NCBI GenBank assembly: GCA_021805585.1
Contig: JAJZEY010000042.1
Span: forward strand, 1 to 6,376
DNA length: 6,376 bases
Direction of reading: 5' to 3'
Origin: Planctomycetota bacterium
GTDB taxonomy: Bacteria > Planctomycetota > Phycisphaerae > WQYP01
Positions 1 to 5,728 of the stretch are shown piece after piece. The notes beneath the pieces are model-generated. The model saw only the letters and a list, made by a program, of their open reading frames with translations. It was not told the origin of the DNA and did not search any database. Numbering within the stretch: position 1 is the stretch's first letter; each line of letters starts with the position of its first letter. Both the position numbers and the translations under genes were made by a program.

Positions 1-276
1 AAAATAGCCATGCGAATCCGGTTTGCGCAACGCGACAATTTTGCCGACCGCCGGCTCGCTTACAAAAAGCGTTCCATGCGGGCCGAAACAGAGAAATCGG
101 GCATTTCTCAGCCCTTTGGCCGCAAGAGTCACCCTATAACCAGGCCTTACGTGAAAGGGGGGCACACCCACACCAACCGTGCCGACGGCGGCTTGACCGA
201 TTTGTGGCCTGCAAAGAATTATCAATGATAGAGCCAGCATCAATGCCGCCGCACGGGTGGGGATTCTACGATTCAT
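1..276 (-). CDS. Exported glucose/sorbosone dehydrogenase-like (beta-propeller) protein, N-terminal fragment
   Basis: The first 92 codons of a minus-strand gene are visible; the rest lies beyond the left edge and no stop is seen. The ATG at 276-274 has a strong SD (AAAGGAAAA, 289-281) four nucleotides upstream of it and a promoter behind that. Residues 1-30 look like a Sec signal peptide: arginines at 3-4 and 8, a hydrophobic core at about 9-21 (ALMLALSLIIL), then a polar stretch ending GQAA near residue 30. The mature part reads FHVRPGYRVTLAAKGL (41-56), then FGPHGTLFVSEP (64-75) and GKIVAL (78-83). This pattern, PGY/F-x-V-x-L-x-A followed by G-x-L-F/Y-V-S/A, is typical of the first blade of PQQ-type glucose/sorbosone dehydrogenase-like or NHL-like propellers. 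The signal peptide and reading frame are seen directly; the family is my recognition from a short stretch. Catalytic and PQQ-binding residues lie outside the window, so enzymatic activity cannot be claimed. Confidence 0.62.
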   Translation of the reverse strand, partial: MNRRIPTRAAALMLALSLIILCRPQIGQAAVGTVGVGVPPFHVRPGYRVTLAAKGLRNARFLCFGPHGTLFVSEPAVGKIVALRKPDSHGYF

Positions 277-321
277 GATGTTTTCCTTTGGACAGGTGCA
301 AAACGCTTTCGGTTGCAACGC

Positions 322-350
322 AATATAAAATGGCGCGCCGGCCAATGCAA
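322..350 (-). promoter_or_regulatory. Sigma-70-like promoter of the minus-strand exported-protein gene
   Basis: Read on the minus strand, TTGCAT (350-345) is followed after exactly 17 nt by TATATT (327-322). These match the -35 and -10 consensus in 4/6 and 5/6 positions. The predicted transcript start is near 315, which gives a 5' UTR of about 40 nt containing the SD at 289-281. The spacer contains the palindrome GGCGCGCC (332-339), which could be an operator or chance. Confidence 0.5.
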
Positions 351-583
351 GGGTTGCCTGATATTTCGTGGGCCGTCAGGTGCGTGAGAATTTAGCCGGT
401 TCGGCCATTCCGCATTGCGGGGCGGCGCCGCCGAGAGCAGGTGACCAGGTGAAAAAAGTGAATCTGGCAAAAGGTGAACAATCCCGATTGGCGGCTCCTG
501 CCGCATCGGAATTTCGCCTGCTGGCTCAAGGGAAAGCGGCAAGATGCCGGCACCCCATCCAATTTACGACATCGTTTGCGATA

Positions 584-626
584 AGGGGAGGCCGGAATAA
601 AATCGGCCTTCCCTGATACTGTCAGG
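584..626. other. Hairpin pair upstream of ligA
   Basis: AGGGGAGGCCG (584-594) pairs with CGGCCTTCCCT (604-614) as an 11-bp stem with one G-U pair and a 9-nt AT-rich loop. CCTGA (612-616) can also pair with TCAGG (622-626); it shares three bases with the first stem. Neither strand has a T-run after the stem, so this is a poor intrinsic terminator. It could be the 3' end of an RNA, a protein-binding site, or chance structure. Confidence 0.35.
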
Positions 627-730
627 TGATTTAGTGGGGCCATGCCACGGGATGCCGCCGAGACAAGGCACTTCCTGGATCGATTTCCACAGGCCTGTCG
701 ATGGCTTCACCCGATCAGGGTCTTTTCTGG

Positions 731-740
731 TGTATATACA
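731..740. promoter_or_regulatory. TGTATATACA palindrome, possible operator
   Basis: This is a perfect 10-bp palindrome in an AT-rich pocket about 100 nt upstream of the ligA -35. The TGTA/TACA half-sites resemble operators of GntR/HutC-type regulators. A perfect 10-bp palindrome is expected several times by chance in a window this size, so this is only a candidate. Confidence 0.15.
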
Positions 741-837
741 TAAACTTCCGCCCCAAATAAGCGCACATTAGGTCTGCGAATCAGCTCATTTGCCTGTTGC
801 CGGAAAAATTAGCGGACCGGACAATCGGCGGGATGTG

Positions 838-867
838 TTGATAAGGGTTCTCCGGTCAGGTTATAAC
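838..867 (+). promoter_or_regulatory. Probable ligA promoter placing the transcript start at the ATG
   Basis: TTGATA (838-843) and TATAAC (862-867) each match the -35 and -10 consensus in 5/6 positions and are separated by 18 nt. A start about 7 nt after the -10 box falls at 873-875, on the ATG of ligA at 874. That implies a leaderless mRNA, consistent with the lack of an SD at normal distance from this start codon. Confidence 0.5.
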
Positions 868-873
868 TTCCTC

Positions 874-2910
874 ATGCAAGACGCCATAAAAAATCAGATT
901 GAAGAGCTGCGCGGTCAGATTCGCCATCATGATCGCCTGTATTACCAGCAGGCCAGGCCGGAATTAGCCGACGCGCAATATGATGCCCTGTTTGAGCGAT
1001 TGCGAGCTTTAGAGGCGGCGCATCCTGAGTTAGCCGCCTTGGATTCTCCTACGCAAAAGGTGGGTGGGGCACCGATTGAAGGATTTGCCCCGGCCCGTCA
1101 TGCCGTGCCCATGATTTCCATAGACAACACCTATACCATCGGGGAAGTGGTCGCATTCGACGTCCGCGTGCGAAAATTGCTCGGCGATGCGCGGGTTTCA
1201 TACATTTGCGAACCCAAAATTGATGGTGTGTCGCTTTCGCTGCGCTATGAAAATGGATCACTGGTTCAGGCGGCCACCCGCGGCGACGGTGCGGTGGGCG
1301 ATGATGTAACCGTCAATGCCCAAACCCTTCACAACATACCACTCAAACTGCAGGAGCCATTACCGGCCCCCGGGTGTCCGGAGGCTATTCCGAAAATTCT
1401 GGAAATTCGAGGTGAGGCCTTTCTAACGCGGGATCAGTTTCTTCAAATTAATCAGCAGCAGGAAGATGCGGGTGAAGAGGCGTACGCAAACCCGCGCAAT
1501 ACCGCCGCCGGATCTTTGAAACTGCTTGATTCACGCATTGTGGCTGCCAGAAAGCTGCGGTTTCTGCCCCATGGCCAAGGCTTGGTGGAAGGGTTTGATT
1601 TTGTCAGCTATCGAACCTGGCTGAATTATCTGTCTGAACTGGGATTTGTTTTGGCACCGCACATTACCATGGCCGATGACATGGCGGCTGTGGAAGAATT
1701 CCTGACGAGCTTTGCGGACAAGCGCCGCAATTTGCCGTTTGATACCGACGGCGTGGTGATAAAGGTGGATTCCATGGCCCAGCGGCGTGAATTGGGGTCT
1801 ACGTCCCGCGCGCCGCGCTGGTGCATTGCATACAAGTATCAACCGGAACAGGCCCAGACTCGGCTGGCGCGTGTGGTGTTCCAGGTGGGCAAGACCGGTA
1901 CCATTACGCCGGTGGCGGAATTTGAACCGCCGGTATCTATCAGCGGAACCCAGGTGTACCGCGCAAGCCTGCACAATTTTGATGAAATTGTGCGAAAAGA
2001 TATTCACCTGCTGGACTACGTGCTGGTGCAAAAGGCCGGCGAAGTCATTCCTTATGTGGTGGGGGTGGCACCGGTGGAACGTGCTGCCGACGTCGTGGAA
2101 ATTAAGCCGCCGGAGCGATGCCCATCCTGTGCGGCGGCTACGATTCGCGATGGCGGCTTTGTGCGCTGCGTAAACGCCGCATGTCCGGCACAACTTGCGG
2201 AACGTTTGAAATATTTTGGCGGTCGCCGACAGATGGATATAGAAAACCTTGGTCCGGCGATAATTGAACAACTGATGGCGGCGGGGCTGGTCAAGAGCAT
2301 TGCGGACCTTTACCGCCTTCCGCTGGATGGGCTGGTGGCGCTGGAGCGAATGGGGAAAAAATCAGCGGAAAATTTGTTGCAGGGCATTGAACAAAGCAAA
2401 ACCCGCGGGCTGGAACGGCTGCTGGCCGGGCTGGGAATTCGCCATATCGGCACCCGCACCGCGGCGCTGGTGGCGGCAGGTTTTCCGTCGCTTGAGGCGT
2501 TGCGGGGGGCAACGGTTGAGGCTTTTCAGGCGGCCGAGGGCGTGGGCGAGGTGGCAGGGCAATCGCTGTACGATTTTCTGCATAGGCTCGGTGGTCTGGC
2601 TCTGCTGGACGAACTGGCGGGGCTGGGTGTAAGCACCCATGCGGCGCGCGGACTAACGCCGGTAGTGGACGGACCTTTAAACGGGAAAACGGTGGTGGTG
2701 ACCGGCACACTGGAAAAATTCACCCGAAGCCAGATCAAAAGTTTTATCGAAAAGCTGGGCGGCAAGGCTGGGGAATCGGTAAGTAAATCGACTGCGTTTG
2801 TTATTGCCGGTGCCGAAGCGGGCGGAAAGTTGGATAAAGCCCGCAAACTCAATATTCCAATTTTCGCGGAACGGGAGTTTCTGGAGGCCTATCCCGATGC
2901 GGCCGACTGA
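874..2910 (+). CDS. ligA: NAD+-dependent DNA ligase LigA
   Basis: This enzyme seals nicks in duplex DNA during Okazaki-fragment joining and repair, using NAD+ to adenylate itself. The protein is 678 aa, the normal family length. Domain Ia is near 5-60 (HHDRLYY at 18-24, DAQYDAL at 33-39). The adenylation motif CEPKIDG puts the nucleophilic lysine at K115, the same number as in E. coli LigA, which supports the ATG at 874. Further adenylation-domain motifs are EIRGEAF (177-183), ANPRNTAAGSL (205-215), DTDGVVIKV (290-298) and the AYKY segment (319-322). The OB fold follows, then a four-cysteine zinc finger (C416, C419, C432, C437), helix-hairpin-helix repeats (about 440-585) and a C-terminal BRCT domain (about 600-678). 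The open frame extends upstream to a TTG at 790, but those 28 residues are not family-like and the promoter lies inside them. All key residues are present, so the gene should be functional and essential. It appears to be transcribed alone. Confidence 0.97.
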   Translation: MQDAIKNQIEELRGQIRHHDRLYYQQARPELADAQYDALFERLRALEAAHPELAALDSPTQKVGGAPIEGFAPARHAVPMISIDNTYTIGEVVAFDVRVRKLLGDARVSYICEPKIDGVSLSLRYENGSLVQAATRGDGAVGDDVTVNAQTLHNIPLKLQEPLPAPGCPEAIPKILEIRGEAFLTRDQFLQINQQQEDAGEEAYANPRNTAAGSLKLLDSRIVAARKLRFLPHGQGLVEGFDFVSYRTWLNYLSELGFVLAPHITMADDMAAVEEFLTSFADKRRNLPFDTDGVVIKVDSMAQRRELGSTSRAPRWCIAYKYQPEQAQTRLARVVFQVGKTGTITPVAEFEPPVSISGTQVYRASLHNFDEIVRKDIHLLDYVLVQKAGEVIPYVVGVAPVERAADVVEIKPPERCPSCAAATIRDGGFVRCVNAACPAQLAERLKYFGGRRQMDIENLGPAIIEQLMAAGLVKSIADLYRLPLDGLVALERMGKKSAENLLQGIEQSKTRGLERLLAGLGIRHIGTRTAALVAAGFPSLEALRGATVEAFQAAEGVGEVAGQSLYDFLHRLGGLALLDELAGLGVSTHAARGLTPVVDGPLNGKTVVVTGTLEKFTRSQIKSFIEKLGGKAGESVSKSTAFVIAGAEAGGKLDKARKLNIPIFAEREFLEAYPDAAD

Positions 2911-2975
2911 CCGTTTTGGGCAGCGGCGGAAATGCCCGCTTGTGTGAATAATAAGGCAGGCGGAAAGCTCCGTCG

Positions 2976-3024
2976 GGCCGGTGGGTACCGGCCAGGTTGA
3001 CCGGGAATGGTCCTTTTCTCTTTT
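2976..3024 (+). terminator. Candidate ligA terminator
   Basis: GGCCGGT (2976-2982) pairs with ACCGGCC (2987-2993) around a 4-nt loop. A weaker GACC/GGTC stem (2999-3002 with 3009-3012) is followed at once by the T-rich tract CTTTTCTCTTTT (3013-3024). The strong stem is about 20 nt from the T-tract and the adjacent stem is only 4 bp, so termination is plausible but not certain. It lies 65 nt after the ligA stop. Confidence 0.4.
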
Positions 3025-3026
3025 GT

Positions 3027-3046
3027 GCCGATAAGGCCGGATGCGG
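3027..3046 (+). repeat. Two-block leader element, copy upstream of argG
   Basis: GCCGATAA (3027-3034) and GGATGCGG (3039-3046) are separated by 4 nt. The same two 8-mers, in the same order and 1 nt apart, occur upstream of gmd (4541-4557). Both copies lie just downstream of a T-rich tract ending a terminator-like hairpin. Function is unknown. Confidence 0.35.
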
Positions 3047-3056
3047 CTAAGTTTTT

Positions 3057-3204
3057 GGCGGAACCATATGAATCCGCCGGCATACATGCCGTCGGCAAGC
3101 AGCTTCGGATTGCTTGATACCGCCGTTTGGCATCGGTTGCCGGAACATTTGGACACTCGCAAGATGGCTGAAAGTTGCCCGTCGGGTTGCCAAGCGGACG
3201 GCAA
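3057..3204 (+). promoter_or_regulatory. Hairpin-rich segment upstream of argG
   Basis: Several local inverted repeats follow one another. GGCGGA (3057-3062) pairs with TCCGCC (3073-3078). GGCA/TGCC closes 3079-3090. An 8-bp stem at 3096-3116 with one bulged base closes on a C-UUCG-G tetraloop. GGCA (3129-3132) pairs with TGCC (3138-3141). TTGCC (3187-3191) pairs with GGCAA (3200-3204). UUCG tetraloops are unusually stable in RNA, which makes the 3096-3116 hairpin the most credible. The stretch could be a structured argG leader, or a small RNA, if transcription starts upstream. I do not recognise a known riboswitch or arginine-regulator box. Confidence 0.3.
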
Positions 3205-3217
3205 ATGCGCATTATAT
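3187..3217 (+). promoter_or_regulatory. Weak argG promoter candidate
   Basis: TTGCCA (3187-3192) and TTATAT (3212-3217) are separated by 19 nt, longer than ideal. If used, the transcript starts near 3224 with a leader of about 22 nt that contains the argG SD, and the hairpins farther upstream would then not be in the mRNA. The AT-rich -10-like sequence is the stronger part of the call. Confidence 0.3.
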
Positions 3218-3245
3218 CCCGCTTGGCTTATGAAGGAGCGTTTTT

Positions 3246-4466
3246 ATGGCCCAGACCCAAAGTGTAAAAAAAATCGTCCTTGCCTATTCCGGCGGACTGG
3301 ATACTTCGGTAATTCTTCCCTGGCTGAAGGACAACTACCCCGGCTGCAAAGTGATTGCGTTTGCGGCAGAACTTGGCCAGGGTGATGAACTTGAGGGCAT
3401 TAAGCAAAAAGCGCTGGCCAGCGGGGCGGACAGGTGCATTGTCAAGGACCTGCGGGAGGAATTCGCCCGCGACTACTGCTTCCCCATGCTGCGGGCGGGT
3501 GCTGTATATGAACATACGTATATGCTTGGAACGTCCATTGCCCGCCCCCTGATCGCCAAATATCAGGTGGAGACGGCGCTCAAGGAAGGGGCGGATGCGG
3601 TGTCACATGGTGCCACAGGCAAGGGCAACGACCAGGTGCGGTTTGAATTAACTTATATGGCGCTGGGGCCGGGATTAAAAATAATCGCGCCATGGAAAGA
3701 TGACCGGTTTGAACTGCGCAGCCGCGAGGCCGCCATTGAATATGCAAAGGAAAAAGGCGTACCCATTGCCCAAAGTGTGAAAAAAATATATTCACGCGAC
3801 CGCAATTTGTGGCATATTTCCCATGAAGGAGCGGACCTTGAAGACCCGGCAAACGAGCCGCTTGACAACTTGTGGGTCATGAGCGTGCCGGTGGGTAAAG
3901 CGCCGGGACGCGCTGAATTTGTAACCGTGGATTTCCAGGCCGGAACACCGGTCGGCGTGAACGGCAAAAAGCTGGCACCGCACCGGATTATCGAAACACT
4001 CAACGCCTTTGGCGGACGCCATGGCGTGGGCCAGACGGATCTTGTGGAAAACCGTTTGGTAGGCATGAAAAGCCGCGGTGCCTATGAAACGCCGGGCGGC
4101 ACCATTCTGCTGACGGCGATTCGCGGGCTGGAATCACTTTGTCTGGAACGGGAAACTCTGCATTACAAACAGCAGGTGGCGCTTAAATATGCGGAACTGG
4201 TGTATTACGGACAATGGTTTCACCCGCTGCGCGAGGCCCTGGATGCGTTTGTAACCCATGCCATGCGCCATGTAACCGGGCGGGTAAAGTTGCGGCTATT
4301 CAAAGGCCGTGCCACGATCGCGGCGATCACGTCGCCGCAAAGTCTGTATCAAAAGGACTTGGCCAGCTTTACCATGGGCGCGGAATATGATGGCAAAGAC
4401 GCTATCGGTTTCATTAAACTTTTGGGCCTGCCGATGAAGGTTCACGCTATGGTAAATAAGGCCTAA
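3246..4466 (+). CDS. argG: Argininosuccinate synthase ArgG
   Basis: ArgG joins citrulline and aspartate, using ATP, to make argininosuccinate, the penultimate step of arginine synthesis in the cytoplasm. The protein is 406 aa, the normal length for the class of about 400 residues. The ATP-binding PP-loop AYSGGLDTS is at residues 13-21. HGATGKGNDQVRFE (121-134) contains the conserved citrulline/aspartate- and nucleotide-binding segment. SRDRNLWHISHEG (183-195) and LEDP (198-201) are also highly conserved, as is the GRHGVGQTDLVENR stretch near 258-271. The ATG has an excellent SD, AAGGAG (3233-3238), seven nucleotides upstream. No other arginine gene is nearby: the gene stands alone between ligA and the GDP-fucose genes, 335 nt and 193 nt from its neighbours. 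I see no ArgR box. The reading frame is intact and base use resembles that of the neighbours. Confidence 0.97.
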   Translation: MAQTQSVKKIVLAYSGGLDTSVILPWLKDNYPGCKVIAFAAELGQGDELEGIKQKALASGADRCIVKDLREEFARDYCFPMLRAGAVYEHTYMLGTSIARPLIAKYQVETALKEGADAVSHGATGKGNDQVRFELTYMALGPGLKIIAPWKDDRFELRSREAAIEYAKEKGVPIAQSVKKIYSRDRNLWHISHEGADLEDPANEPLDNLWVMSVPVGKAPGRAEFVTVDFQAGTPVGVNGKKLAPHRIIETLNAFGGRHGVGQTDLVENRLVGMKSRGAYETPGGTILLTAIRGLESLCLERETLHYKQQVALKYAELVYYGQWFHPLREALDAFVTHAMRHVTGRVKLRLFKGRATIAAITSPQSLYQKDLASFTMGAEYDGKDAIGFIKLLGLPMKVHAMVNKA

Positions 4467-4472
4467 GGCCGC

Positions 4473-4517
4473 CCGCAAACGGAGGAAAACGAATGATTGC
4501 GGTATTTTTGTCGTTTT
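4473..4517 (+). terminator. Candidate argG terminator
   Basis: CCGCAA (4473-4478) pairs perfectly with TTGCGG (4497-4502), and the stem is followed by the T-rich run TATTTTTGTCGTTTT (4503-4517). The 18-nt loop is long for an intrinsic terminator and holds an SD-like GGAGG and an ATG. A competing AT-rich stem, AAAACGA (4486-4492) with TCGTTTT (4511-4517), overlaps it. The position 7 nt after the argG stop suits a terminator. Confidence 0.4.
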
Positions 4518-4519
4518 AA
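4493..4519 (+). CDS. Possible 8-residue ORF (MIAVFLSF) after argG
   Basis: An ATG at 4493 is preceded by GGAGG (4481-4485) with a 7-nt gap, an ideal ribosome-binding arrangement and better than that of gmd. The frame ends at TAA (4517-4519) after eight hydrophobic-rich codons. It may be an upstream leader peptide for the gmd-fcl unit, the degraded start of a lost gene, or an accident within the loop of the terminator-like hairpin at 4473-4502. The codons do not point to amino-acid attenuation. Confidence 0.2.
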   Translation: MIAVFLSF

Positions 4520-4521
4520 CC

Positions 4522-4544
4522 AAATGGCCGTCCGTAAATGGCCG
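4522..4544 (+). repeat. Short direct repeat AAATGGCCG x2
   Basis: AAATGGCCG occurs at 4522-4530 and again at 4536-4544, a 14-nt period, between the argG terminator candidate and the gmd leader. The second copy runs into the GCCGATAA block. The spacing is not an exact helical turn, so regulator binding is only a guess. Confidence 0.35.
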
Positions 4545-4557
4545 ATAATGGATGCGG
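4541..4557 (+). repeat. Two-block leader element, copy upstream of gmd
   Basis: GCCGATAA (4541-4548) and GGATGCGG (4550-4557) repeat the pair seen at 3027-3046 upstream of argG, with a 1-nt instead of a 4-nt gap. GATAAT inside it resembles a -10 box, but no matching -35 is present at 16-19 nt. Confidence 0.35.
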
Positions 4558-4572
4558 TGACCGGCAATCCCC

Positions 4573-4648
4573 CGGACTTACAGGTTCCTGCGCGGCGGGC
4601 GGTTAAAGTTTGGAAGTCCGCGACCCAGTGCCGCGGATTTGCAGCGGA
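4573..4648 (+). promoter_or_regulatory. Structured leader of gmd with two competing stems
   Basis: CGGACTT (4573-4579) pairs perfectly with AAGTCCG (4614-4620). TCCGCG (4617-4622) pairs perfectly with CGCGGA (4632-4637). The two stems share bases 4617-4620 and so cannot form together. TCCGC can also pair with GCGGA at 4644-4648, next to the weak ribosome-binding region of gmd (ATG at 4660). This is the layout expected of a leader that switches between two folds to control translation. I do not recognise a known riboswitch consensus, and chance pairing in GC-rich sequence is possible. Confidence 0.3.
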
Positions 4649-4659
4649 AACGGATTTTT

Positions 4660-5691
4660 ATGAATGACACACAACCACGGTGCGCGTTAATTACCGGTAT
4701 AACCGGTCAAGATGGTTCTTATCTGGCCGAGTTCCTGCTGGCCAAAGGCTATCACGTGCATGGCATTATTCGCCGTTCCAGCAGTTTCAATACCGAACGA
4801 TTGAACCATATATACCAGGACCCGCACGAAAGCAGCCGACGGCTGCACCTTCATTATGGCGATCTGACGGACGCTTCATGCCTGCGGGATATTCTCACGC
4901 GGTGTGGGCCGCAGGAAGTTTACAATCTTGGGGCCCAGTCGCACGTTCGCGTAAGCTTTGATCAGCCGGTGTATACGGTCAGTGCTGACGCACTGGGCAC
5001 GCTGATGCTGCTGGAGGCCATTCGCGAGGTGAAACTTCCGATTCGCTTCTACCAGGCCTCAAGCAGCGAAATGTTCGGAAAAGTGGTGGAAACACCGCAG
5101 AAGGAAACCACGCCGTTTCATCCGCGCAGTCCCTATGCCTGCGCGAAAGTATACTCGTTCTGGCAGGTGGTGAATTACCGTGAAGCGTACGGGATGTATG
5201 CGTGCAACGGCATTTTATTTAATCATGAATCGCCCCGACGGGGTGAAACGTTTGTGACCCGCAAAGTGACCCGTGCGGCCACCCGCATCAAGCTCGGTCT
5301 TCAGGACCGGCTGTATCTGGGCAATATGGAGGCCAAACGCGATTGGGGATTTGCCGGTGATTATGTGGAAGCCATGTGGCTGATGCTCCAACAGCCGACG
5401 GCTGAAGATTTTGTAATAGCCACCGGAGAAACCTACAGCGTTCGGCACTGGGTGGAGCTTTGCTTTGCCCTGTTGGGAATGGATTACAAAAAATTTGTGG
5501 CCACGGACGAACGTTACATGCGGCCTTCGGAAGTTGATTTGCTTTTGGGCGATTCAAGCAAGGCTCGGCAGCGGCTGGGCTGGAAACCGCGGGTGAATCT
5601 GGAGTCGCTGGCCCGCATGATGATCGACCATGATATGGAACTGGCGGAACAGGAAAAATTAATCCGCTCCCATCGGGAACGCACCCGATAA
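4660..5691 (+). CDS. gmd: GDP-mannose 4,6-dehydratase Gmd
   Basis: Gmd converts GDP-D-mannose to GDP-4-keto-6-deoxy-D-mannose, the first committed step to GDP-L-fucose and related deoxysugars. It is a 343-aa short-chain dehydrogenase/reductase of the extended type, slightly shorter than the E. coli enzyme but within the family range. The NADP-binding motif GITGQDG is at 13-19, followed by the family signature [11 protein letters not shown] (38-48). ASSSEMFG (133-140) supplies S135 and E137, and SPYACAK (157-163) supplies Y159 and K163. All four sit three positions after the E. coli catalytic residues T132, E134, Y156 and K160; serine for threonine is conservative. [31 protein letters not shown] (172-202) and the [14 protein letters not shown] region (227-240) are characteristic. 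The ATG at 4660 is chosen; the open frame runs seven codons further to a TTG at 4639, inside the structured leader. The SD is weak (CGGA, 4651-4654). It lies 37 nt upstream of fcl. Confidence 0.96.
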   Translation: MNDTQPRCALITGITGQDGSYLAEFLLAKGYHVHGIIRRSSSFNTERLNHIYQDPHESSRRLHLHYGDLTDASCLRDILTRCGPQEVYNLGAQSHVRVSFDQPVYTVSADALGTLMLLEAIREVKLPIRFYQASSSEMFGKVVETPQKETTPFHPRSPYACAKVYSFWQVVNYREAYGMYACNGILFNHESPRRGETFVTRKVTRAATRIKLGLQDRLYLGNMEAKRDWGFAGDYVEAMWLMLQQPTAEDFVIATGETYSVRHWVELCFALLGMDYKKFVATDERYMRPSEVDLLLGDSSKARQRLGWKPRVNLESLARMMIDHDMELAEQEKLIRSHRERTR

Positions 5692-5728
5692 TGGGTAAAG
5701 TCCCGATTCGGTTTGGAAGGGTGCTTGC

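Larger units (their letters stand above)
351..837. other. Non-coding divergent gap between the exported-protein gene and ligA
   Basis: I see no convincing gene in this stretch. Open frames on both strands are short, lack an SD and have no recognisable protein character. Notable sequence includes a 12-bp perfect palindrome GGCGGCGCCGCC (421-432) directly after a small inverted repeat CCGC/GCGG (410-420), a stable hairpin (584-614) with an overlapping smaller one (612-626), and a 10-bp palindrome (731-740). The gap is longer than two divergent promoters need, so it may hold a small RNA or regulator sites, but nothing here identifies one. Confidence 0.5.

Noticed and set aside
10..228. Plus-strand 72-codon open frame at the left edge
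   Set aside because: It is antisense to the signal-peptide-bearing minus-strand gene, which has a promoter and SD; the plus frame has neither.
210..276. Lipoprotein or twin-arginine signal on the minus-strand protein
   Set aside because: The residue before the cysteine at position 22 is leucine, not Gly/Ala/Ser, and the RR at 3-4 lacks the rest of the twin-arginine motif; an ordinary Sec signal fits better.
368..616. Plus-strand open frame of 82 codons from a GTG in the gap before ligA, and its overlapping minus-strand frame (392-643)
   Set aside because: Neither has an SD or protein-like composition, the two overlap, and the plus frame ends inside the 584-614 hairpin.
790..873. TTG at 790 as the ligA start, adding 28 residues
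   Set aside because: The extension has no family counterpart, contains the promoter elements, and would shift the catalytic lysine away from position 115.
1531..2271. Long minus-strand open frame (246 codons) antisense to ligA
   Set aside because: It lies wholly opposite a well-conserved ligase domain, is rich in His/Arg/Cys as expected for a shadow frame, and has no recognisable motif.
3036..3047. GCCGGATGCGGC resembles the core of enterobacterial REP palindromes
   Set aside because: There is only a short core without the inverted partner, and nothing else in the window suggests an enterobacterium; the resemblance is probably chance.
3041..3385. Plus-strand open frame across the argG leader and argG start
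   Set aside because: It overlaps argG in another frame, has no SD and no family resemblance.
4556..4640. Known riboswitch (FMN or cobalamin type) upstream of gmd
   Set aside because: A few words such as GGTTAAAGT and GACCGGC recall these classes, but the conserved core segments are absent and the downstream gene does not fit their ligands.
4639..4659. TTG at 4639 as the gmd start
   Set aside because: It overlaps the base-paired leader and adds seven residues not typical of the family; the ATG at 4660 gives normal spacing to the nucleotide-binding motif.
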